Assembly (NCBI GenBank): GCA_003157945.1
Contig: PMFY01000102.1
Coordinates: forward strand, 1 to 13,687
Reading direction: 5' to 3'
DNA: 13,687 nt
Source: Acidimicrobiaceae bacterium
GTDB lineage: Bacteria; Actinomycetota; Acidimicrobiia; Acidimicrobiales; RAAP-2
The notes beneath the pieces are model-generated. The model did no database searches. It was given only the letters and a program-made list of their open reading frames with translations, and was not told where the DNA came from. Shown in pieces: positions 6,780 through 12,080 of this stretch (position 1 is its first letter; the number at the start of each line of letters is the position of its first letter). Both the position numbers and the translations under genes were made by a program.

Positions 6780-7287
6780 GGCCGACCCCGGTCTCGCCCG
6801 CGGGGGCGATGCGCACCAGGGCGTTGTAGGTCACGACGGCGATCGCCAGGTGCATGGCCACGAGGACGAGCACCGCCCGGCCGGGCTCACCCTGCAGCCA
6901 GATGTACAGGTCGGGGACGAGCAGCACCACCGTCACGACCACCGCCGCCCGCACGAACACCCAGCGCGGTCGGGACGAGACCCGGGTCACCACCGGCCAG
7001 GCCACGCAGGCGATGACCACGCCGATGATCGTCAGTTTGGCGTAGTCCGCGAAGGCGAAGTGCACGAAGTGGGCCGTGCCGGGGAACACGGCCTTGCCCA
7101 CGGCCACCAGCGCGGCGTCGGCGGCCAGGGACCCGACGACGGCCACCACCGAGGCCACGGCCCAGCGCGCCCACGACATCCGGGGGTCGGCGGGCACGAA
7201 GTCGATGTGGAACCGGTCGAGGAGCGGCTCGAGGGCGGTGCCGGCCACCGGGCTCGACCGACCGGCGGAGGAGGCGTGCTCGGGCAT
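6772..7287 (-). CDS. Four-helix membrane protein (DUF6069-like)
   Basis: This 171-residue protein has a soluble N-terminus of about 38 residues and four hydrophobic segments (about 40-60, 76-96, 105-124, 136-156). The arrangement, with a paired Arg/Pro loop (SSRPRWVFVR) and a final helix containing LVLVAMHLAIAVV, resembles the DUF6069 family of unknown function; this is resemblance by eye only. MPEHASSAG at 7287 is preferred over the longer frame to 7566, whose extension is Arg/Pro-rich and antisense to the acyltransferase-3 gene. A TATCCT box ends 7 nt before the ATG, so the mRNA is probably leaderless. It overlaps the next membrane gene by 8 bp. Confidence 0.7.
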   Translation of the reverse strand: MPEHASSAGRSSPVAGTALEPLLDRFHIDFVPADPRMSWARWAVASVVAVVGSLAADAALVAVGKAVFPGTAHFVHFAFADYAKLTIIGVVIACVAWPVVTRVSSRPRWVFVRAAVVVTVVLLVPDLYIWLQGEPGRAVLVLVAMHLAIAVVTYNALVRIAPAGETGVGRG

Positions 7288-7294
7288 GGCCCAC

Positions 7295-7300
7295 AGGATA
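7295..7300 (-). promoter_or_regulatory. -10 box for leaderless membrane-gene operon
   Basis: TATCCT on the minus strand ends 7 nt before the ATG at 7287, placing the transcript start at the start codon. No -35 match is seen 15-18 bp further upstream. Confidence 0.4.
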
Positions 7301-7385
7301 CGGGCGGGAACGCGGGCCCGGCGGCATCGGTCGTCGTCTCGCGTCGTTCGGGCGCGGGGTGGATCGACGACGTCGCCGCGGGCCG

Positions 7386-8465
7386 TCACACGCCGAGGTC
7401 GAGGCCGACGGCGCGGAAGGGCGCGCGGCTCGGGCGGAAACGCTCCTTGAAGCGCAGTGCCGGCTGCTCGACCAGGAACCACGACGCGGTGACCGCCACT
7501 GCGGTGATCCCGTACTCCAAGAGGTACGACTTGGCCTGGCTCGGATAGTGCTGGTGCTGGACCCACTGGAAGATCACGTAGTGGTACAGGTAGATGCCGT
7601 ACGACACCCGGCCCACGCCCACCACGGGGGTCCAGGCGAACAGCCAGGACAGGACGCCGTCGTCACGCTGCCCCAGGTGGGCGATGAGTACCGCGGTGGC
7701 CGCACCCACGAGGGTGATCCCGCCGAACAGCGCGAACGTCCCCTGCATCCCCTGGGCCCGGTAGCTGGCGAACACGCAGACCGCGCCCAGCACCGCGAGG
7801 GCGCCCCAGCCGGCCGTGGACCGCTCCGCCCACGCCAGCCGGCCCGGCTCCCGCATCCACACGGACAGCAGCGCTCCGATGAGCAGGTCGTCGGCGACCG
7901 ACGGGAGCCAGATGGCCAACCCGTGGCTCCCCAGTCCGAGTCCGGCCAGGACGGCGCGCAGGACCACGGCGAGGACGATGAGCTTCGGCAGCGCCCGGGC
8001 GAGCCGGTGCCGGCGCTCGAGCGACAGCATGGCGATGGGCCAGAAGAGGTAGAACTGCTCCTCGACGCCCAGTGACCAGGTGTGGGCCAGATAGCCGAAC
8101 GGCTGACCGGCCGCCTGGAAGTAGTTGCCGACGTAGAACAACGACGCCGGGATGATGATCCACAGACTGGCCTCGAATCCGCTGCGGGCCGTGCCGTAGA
8201 CGTCGGGCAGCAGCGCCACGAGGAGCAGCATGACCAGCAGGGGAGGCATGAGCCGGAGCAGGCGGCGCGCGTAGAAGCCACCGAGCCACACGCCGCCGTA
8301 GCGATCCTGTTCGGCGAGCAGCAGTCCGGTGATCAGGAATCCGGACAGGGTGAAGAAGATGTTCACGCCGCTCGCCCCACCTTCGGCGTGCGGCATCGAG
8401 TGGCAGAGGAGCACCAGCACGATGGCCAGCGCCCGGATCCCGTCGTACTGCCTACGGTGTTCCAT
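7386..8465 (-). CDS. Acyltransferase family 3 (OafA/YrhL-like)
   Basis: This 359-residue integral membrane acyltransferase should transfer acetyl or another acyl group to a surface glycan, lipid or peptidoglycan sugar. Family landmarks are in order: YDGIRALAI (7-15), LLCHS with the conserved histidine (H22), SGVNIFFTLSGFLIT (about 32-46), FYARRLLRLMPPL (64-76), HTWSLGVEEQFYLFWP (127-142), and VEQPALRFKERFRP near the end. About ten membrane helices are predicted. No C-terminal SGNH domain is attached, so it is the short, single-domain form. A TTG codon precedes the chosen ATG. No ribosome binding site or clear -10 box is visible. The 146-bp gap upstream holds no recognisable gene. Confidence 0.88.
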   Translation of the reverse strand: MEHRRQYDGIRALAIVLVLLCHSMPHAEGGASGVNIFFTLSGFLITGLLLAEQDRYGGVWLGGFYARRLLRLMPPLLVMLLLVALLPDVYGTARSGFEASLWIIIPASLFYVGNYFQAAGQPFGYLAHTWSLGVEEQFYLFWPIAMLSLERRHRLARALPKLIVLAVVLRAVLAGLGLGSHGLAIWLPSVADDLLIGALLSVWMREPGRLAWAERSTAGWGALAVLGAVCVFASYRAQGMQGTFALFGGITLVGAATAVLIAHLGQRDDGVLSWLFAWTPVVGVGRVSYGIYLYHYVIFQWVQHQHYPSQAKSYLLEYGITAVAVTASWFLVEQPALRFKERFRPSRAPFRAVGLDLGV

Positions 8466-8611
8466 CAACCCGCACCCGGGCCACGGTCACCGCACCCGGC
8501 GGTGGCCGTCCGACGCCGGCCCGCAACCGACCGTCGGCGGCCGGTCGGGGGCGACGTGACGGTCGTCGCGGCCAGGGACTCACCGCTCGTCGACATCGGC
8601 GATCACGCCCC

Positions 8612-8812
8612 TCAGCCCAGCGCCGCGCCCACGGCGTCGGGATCGGCCGGATCGTCGTCGTCACCGGCCTCCACGGTCACCGGTCCGTAGTAGGGCCCGG
8701 CTTCGGGCCGGTGTCGGCCAGCGCCCTGGGACGTCCCCCGCTGACGCGCCTCGTCCGCCCCGCCGACCACCGTCTCCTGCTCGAACCAGATCAGCTTCTT
8801 CTTGCGCGCCAT
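8612..8812 (-). CDS. Small basic/acidic hypothetical protein
   Basis: This 66-residue protein is unrecognised. It begins MARKKKLIWFEQET, basic then amphipathic, continues through a hydrophilic region and ends in an acidic stretch (AGDDDDPADPDAVG). There is no signal peptide, membrane helix or Cys/His cluster. Coding status is supported by an ATG with GGGAG about 8 nt upstream and by the polarised composition. The charge layout (basic start, acidic end) suggests a small nucleic-acid- or protein-binding accessory factor, but this is conjecture. It lies 126 bp downstream of the HTH gene in the same orientation. Confidence 0.55.
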   Translation of the reverse strand: MARKKKLIWFEQETVVGGADEARQRGTSQGAGRHRPEAGPYYGPVTVEAGDDDDPADPDAVGAALG

Positions 8813-8895
8813 GCCCCTGCTCCCTGTGGCCCCCGTCGGCCACGTCGGATCCGAGGACCATCCTGGCGGTCGGCAATTGCGCCACGGCGAGCGCG

Positions 8896-8914
8896 TCGGT
8901 TGCAGTTCGGTTGC
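8896..8914. repeat. Short direct repeat TCGGTTGC
   Basis: TCGGTTGC occurs at 8896-8903 and 8907-8914, an 11-bp period (one helical turn), between the HTH gene and the small hypothetical gene. Followed on the same face by the GCAATTGC palindrome 8873-8880, it could be a regulator site, but the motif is short. Confidence 0.25.
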
Positions 8915-8938
8915 GGACGCCCGGGCGGCGGCCGCGCC

Positions 8939-9355
8939 TCATTGGCGCAGGCCGGCAGTCTCCTGGACCCAGCGGGACGCCAGCTGGCGGGACACGCCCC
9001 AACTCCGCGCCACCTCGCCGATCGAACGGCCCTCCTCCACCTCGATGGCCACCAGGAGGAGGCGCGCCCGGTGACGGGCCGCCTCGAAGTGGCGGATGGC
9101 ATCGGTGACCGCGGAGCGCCACGTGTCGGCCTGCACCTGAGGCAGGACACCGGTGATCTCGTGGTCCACGCGGACCTCGTCGAGCACCTTCCGGCACGTG
9201 GCCTCGTGGGCGTTCAGCTCGGTGCGGAGGACCGACGTGGCCCCGATCAGTTCCTCGATGCTCTCCGCGGCGGACCGCCTCAGGTGGGCCGTCGACTCCG
9301 GCATCGCCGACCCGCCGCGGCCGGACGAGGCCGCAGTGCCCTGGTCCACCCTCAT
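8939..9355 (-). CDS. Small helix-turn-helix protein
   Basis: This 138-residue protein is a likely DNA-binding regulator. The N-terminal 25 residues are Gly/Ser-rich. A long, mostly helical region (about 25-105) rich in Glu/Arg could dimerise as a coiled bundle. At the C-terminus, GRSIGEVARSWGVSRQLASRWVQE (about 109-132) is a classic helix-turn-helix, with G120 in the turn and SRQLASRWV as recognition helix; it resembles the DNA-binding part of MerR/transposase-type HTHs. ATG at 9355 is preferred because its ATGA overlaps the stop of a well-initiated 15-codon leader, implying translational coupling. MPEST (9304) is the alternative. It lies downstream of the MurF-Alr gene in the same orientation with its own candidate promoter. 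Two similar palindromes upstream suggest autoregulation. Confidence 0.7.
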   Translation of the reverse strand: MRVDQGTAASSGRGGSAMPESTAHLRRSAAESIEELIGATSVLRTELNAHEATCRKVLDEVRVDHEITGVLPQVQADTWRSAVTDAIRHFEAARHRARLLLVAIEVEEGRSIGEVARSWGVSRQLASRWVQETAGLRQ

Positions 9356-9399
9356 CGGAAGGCCCCGCCGGGCCGGCACCTGTGCCGAGCGTCGTACAT
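9352..9399 (-). CDS. Candidate 15-residue leader peptide
   Basis: The minus strand encodes MYDARHRCRPGGAFR followed by TGA. The Shine-Dalgarno GGGAGG (9407-9412) is 7 nt before the ATG, the best ribosome binding site seen in this part of the window. The stop overlaps the HTH start as ATGA. Four of 15 residues are arginine. This may be a regulatory leader or a coupling device; chance is possible because the frame is so short. Confidence 0.4.
   Translation of the reverse strand: MYDARHRCRPGGAFR
9375..9386. promoter_or_regulatory. Palindrome GGCACCTGTGCC (second site)
   Basis: GGCAC-CT-GTGCC is a 12-bp palindrome within the leader-peptide codons. It matches the promoter palindrome at 9439-9451 except for one missing G. 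Centre-to-centre distance is about 64 bp, near six helical turns. Confidence 0.4.
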
Positions 9400-9406
9400 C
9401 GCCGCA

Positions 9407-9412
9407 CCTCCC
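9407..9412 (-). promoter_or_regulatory. Strong Shine-Dalgarno for leader peptide
   Basis: GGGAGG on the minus strand sits 7 nt before the leader ATG at 9399. It supports translation of the leader and, through the ATGA overlap, of the HTH gene. Confidence 0.5.
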
Positions 9413-9438
9413 CACCACTCGGGGGCACCCGTCCGCCG

Positions 9439-9457
9439 GGCACCTGGTGCCACGGTA
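9439..9457 (-). promoter_or_regulatory. HTH-gene promoter with overlapping operator
   Basis: On the minus strand a -10 box TACCGT (9452-9457) is followed at once by the palindrome GGCACC-A-GGTGCC (9439-9451), centred at about the expected transcript start. A repressor bound there would block initiation. An extra half-site GGCACC lies at 9424-9429, 15 bp away. No clear -35 box is present. Confidence 0.4.
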
Positions 9458-9473
9458 TCCCCCGGGCCCACCC

Positions 9474-9500
9474 CACCACCGGACGAATCCGCACCACCGG
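9474..9500. repeat. Direct repeat CACCACCGG, 18-bp period
   Basis: CACCACCGG occurs at 9474-9482 and 9492-9500 in the 99-bp gap between the MurF-Alr stop and the HTH leader region, just upstream of the proposed -10 box. It may be an activator site or chance in GC-rich DNA. Confidence 0.25.
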
Positions 9501-9517
9501 TTTCACCCCCGGGGACG

Positions 9518-12061
9518 TCAGGTCAGGCGGGGCACCCGGGCCAGGATCTCGGCCACCACCTCGTAGGGCGACGTGCCCAGCCAGTCGGCGACCAGGGTGG
9601 CGGGCAGCTCCTCTGACCCCTGGCGCCCGATGAGCACGACCTCGTCCCCACGACGGACGCCCTCGATGTCGGTCACGTCCACGGAGATCTGGTCCATCGA
9701 CACCCGGCCGGCCAACGGCGCCGGCCGGCCGCGCACGAGCACGTGCCGCCACGTGGCCGGGGCCCGACGCAGCCCGTCGGCGTACCCGACCGGCACGGTG
9801 GCCACCCGGCTCGGTCGGGCGGCGGTCCAGGTGTGGCCGTAGCCGACCGACTCCCCGGCGGCGAGATCGTGGACCTGGGCCACCTGGGACCTCCAGGCCA
9901 GCACCGGACGCAGGTCACCCACGGGCACCTCCGGACCGGGCGGCAGGCCGTAGACGGCGATGCCCGGCCGGACCAGGTCGTAGACCGCATCGGTCCGGCA
10001 CAGCAGGCCCGCGCTGTTGGAGGCGTGCACCACCGCGGGCCGGTCGCCCGTCGCCTCGAGATCGGCCAGGACCGTACCGAAGGCGGCCACCTGCGCGTCG
10101 GTGGCCGCCCGGCCGGCCGACGACGGCTCGTCGGCACAGGCGAAGTGGGTGAACAGGCCGGCCACCTCGAGCCCGTCGACGCCGGCCAGCGCCCGGACGA
10201 ATCCGGCGGCCCCGTCGGCGGCCACCCCCAGCCGGTGCATGCCGGTGTCGACCTTCACGTGGACGCGGACCGTGGCGTCGAGCGCCCGGGCGGCGTGCCC
10301 GAAGGCCCGGGCCGTGTCGAGGTCGAACACGGCCAGGGTGAGGTCGAGCCCCACCGCCTCCCGGGCCTGCCATCCCGGCGTGTACCCGAGGACCAGGATC
10401 GGCGCACGGATGCCGGCCGCCCGCAGGGTCCGGGCCTCGGGCACGCAGGCCACGCCGAGCCAGGTCGCCCCGCTGCGCAGTGCGGTGTGGGCCACCGGGA
10501 CCGCACCGTGCCCGTAGGCATCGGCCTTGAGGACCACCATCACCTCGGCGCCGGCCGCCCGCGCCGCCAGGCGGCGGACGTTGTGGGACACCGCCGGAAG
10601 GTCGATCTCGAGCCAGGTGGGACGGTCGGGCTGGACGATCCGGAGCTGGCCCCAGGCGCGGTCCTGGCGGACCAGCAGCTCGGCGGCGTCGGTGTCGTCG
10701 GCCAGCAGCCGGGCCACCACCCGCTCCATGCGGGCCACCGCGCTCCCCTTCACCAGCGCCACCGCCCCGGGACCCAGGTGCCGGGCCGCCTCGGCGGCGG
10801 CGTCCTCGGTGGTGAAGGTGATGGCCACGCGGGTCTCCGGCAGTCCGGCCCGCACGGCGGCATCGGCGATCCAGGCGGCGTCGGTGCCCTGGGTCACCAG
10901 GACGTCCACCACCTGCGCGGCCCGGCGCCCGACCTCGCGGTGCAGCTCCTCGCTCGCCGGCCCCAGCTCCGCCATGCCGCCCAGCACGGCGATCCGGGGC
11001 GTTCCGGGCAGCGCGGCCAGCGTGTCGAGACCGGCCAGGACCGAGCGTGGCGCGGCGTTGTAGGTGTCGTCGAGCAGGAGACTCCCCCGGCTGCCCGGCA
11101 GGGGGCGCAACCGGCCCGGCACCGGCGCGGCCCGGCCGAGCGCGGCCAGCGCGTCCCCGTCCGGGATCCCGAAGTGTCCGGCCACGGCGAGTGCGGCCAG
11201 GGCGGCCGAGGCCGCATGGGCTCCGAGCAGGGGGACGGCGACGGGCAGGGAAGCCGAACCGTGACGGCAGGTGAACGACGTGCCGGCCGTCGTCACCACC
11301 GGGTCGTCGGCCCGGTAGTCGGCACCGGGCGCCCGACCGAAGGTGACGACCGGCGCCGGGCACCGCGCCGCCATGGCGGCCACCCTCGGGTCGTCGGCGT
11401 TCAGCACGGCGAGCCCGTCGGCGGGCAGGTGGCCGACGAGGGTGGACTTCTCCCGGGCCACGCCCTCGACGTCGCCGAGTGCCAGCAGGTGGGCGGCACC
11501 GACGGCCGTGACGACGGCCACCTCGGGCGGCGCCACCGCGCACATGGCGTCGATCTCCCCGAAGTGCCCCGTGGCCATCTCGACCACCGCCACCTGGTGC
11601 TCCGGGCGGAGGCCCCCGAGGGCCACGGCCAGCCCGAACCGACCGCTGAAATTGCCGGGCGTGCGGAAGACCGTGTAGCGGGTGGCCAGCACGTCGGCGA
11701 CCAGCTCCTTGGTCCCGGTCTTGCCGACGGTGCCCGTCACCGCCACCACCCGGGGTCCCCACAGGCGGACCACATGGGCGCCGTAGCGCTCCATGGCGGC
11801 CACGGTGTCGTCCACGACCAGGGCGGGACAGTCGCCGGGCACCGTAGTGGGGTCGTCGACCAGCACCGCCCGGGCGCCGCCCGCCCACGCCGCGGCCACG
11901 TGGTCGTGGCCGTCGCCGCGCGGCGTGCGCACGGCGACGAAGAGGTCGCCCGGCTCGACGAGTCGGGAGTCGAAGCAGAACCGCTCGAACCGCGTACCGG
12001 GAGCCGGGCCGCGCCCCTCGAGTCCGGGGACGGCCGCCACCAGGTCGTCGAGGTGGATCAC
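9518..12061 (-). CDS. murF-alr: MurF-alanine racemase fusion protein
   Basis: This 847-residue bifunctional enzyme of cytoplasmic peptidoglycan synthesis has two complete units. Residues about 1-455 are MurF, which adds D-Ala-D-Ala to UDP-MurNAc-tripeptide: P-loop VTGTVGKTGTKE (108-119), EMATGHFGEID (161-171), a probable carbamylated lysine in AREKST (K205), DDTYNAAPRS (331-340) and LVKGSAVARMERV (436-448). Residues about 480-847 are alanine racemase (L-Ala to D-Ala, PLP-dependent): PLP lysine K512 in VVLKADAYGHG, HVKVDTGMHRLG (601-612), HASNSAG (679-685), RPGIAVYG (698-705), catalytic tyrosine Y741 in GYGHTW, VGYADG (758-763) and SMDQ (788-791). No catalytic residue appears missing. The GTG start at 12061 has GGAG 9 nt upstream and lies 19 nt after the stop of the ligase gene, so the two form an operon. 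Confidence 0.93.
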   Translation of the reverse strand: MIHLDDLVAAVPGLEGRGPAPGTRFERFCFDSRLVEPGDLFVAVRTPRGDGHDHVAAAWAGGARAVLVDDPTTVPGDCPALVVDDTVAAMERYGAHVVRLWGPRVVAVTGTVGKTGTKELVADVLATRYTVFRTPGNFSGRFGLAVALGGLRPEHQVAVVEMATGHFGEIDAMCAVAPPEVAVVTAVGAAHLLALGDVEGVAREKSTLVGHLPADGLAVLNADDPRVAAMAARCPAPVVTFGRAPGADYRADDPVVTTAGTSFTCRHGSASLPVAVPLLGAHAASAALAALAVAGHFGIPDGDALAALGRAAPVPGRLRPLPGSRGSLLLDDTYNAAPRSVLAGLDTLAALPGTPRIAVLGGMAELGPASEELHREVGRRAAQVVDVLVTQGTDAAWIADAAVRAGLPETRVAITFTTEDAAAEAARHLGPGAVALVKGSAVARMERVVARLLADDTDAAELLVRQDRAWGQLRIVQPDRPTWLEIDLPAVSHNVRRLAARAAGAEVMVVLKADAYGHGAVPVAHTALRSGATWLGVACVPEARTLRAAGIRAPILVLGYTPGWQAREAVGLDLTLAVFDLDTARAFGHAARALDATVRVHVKVDTGMHRLGVAADGAAGFVRALAGVDGLEVAGLFTHFACADEPSSAGRAATDAQVAAFGTVLADLEATGDRPAVVHASNSAGLLCRTDAVYDLVRPGIAVYGLPPGPEVPVGDLRPVLAWRSQVAQVHDLAAGESVGYGHTWTAARPSRVATVPVGYADGLRRAPATWRHVLVRGRPAPLAGRVSMDQISVDVTDIEGVRRGDEVVLIGRQGSEELPATLVADWLGTSPYEVVAEILARVPRLT

Positions 12062-12080
12062 CGGGTCCGCTCCACCGACC

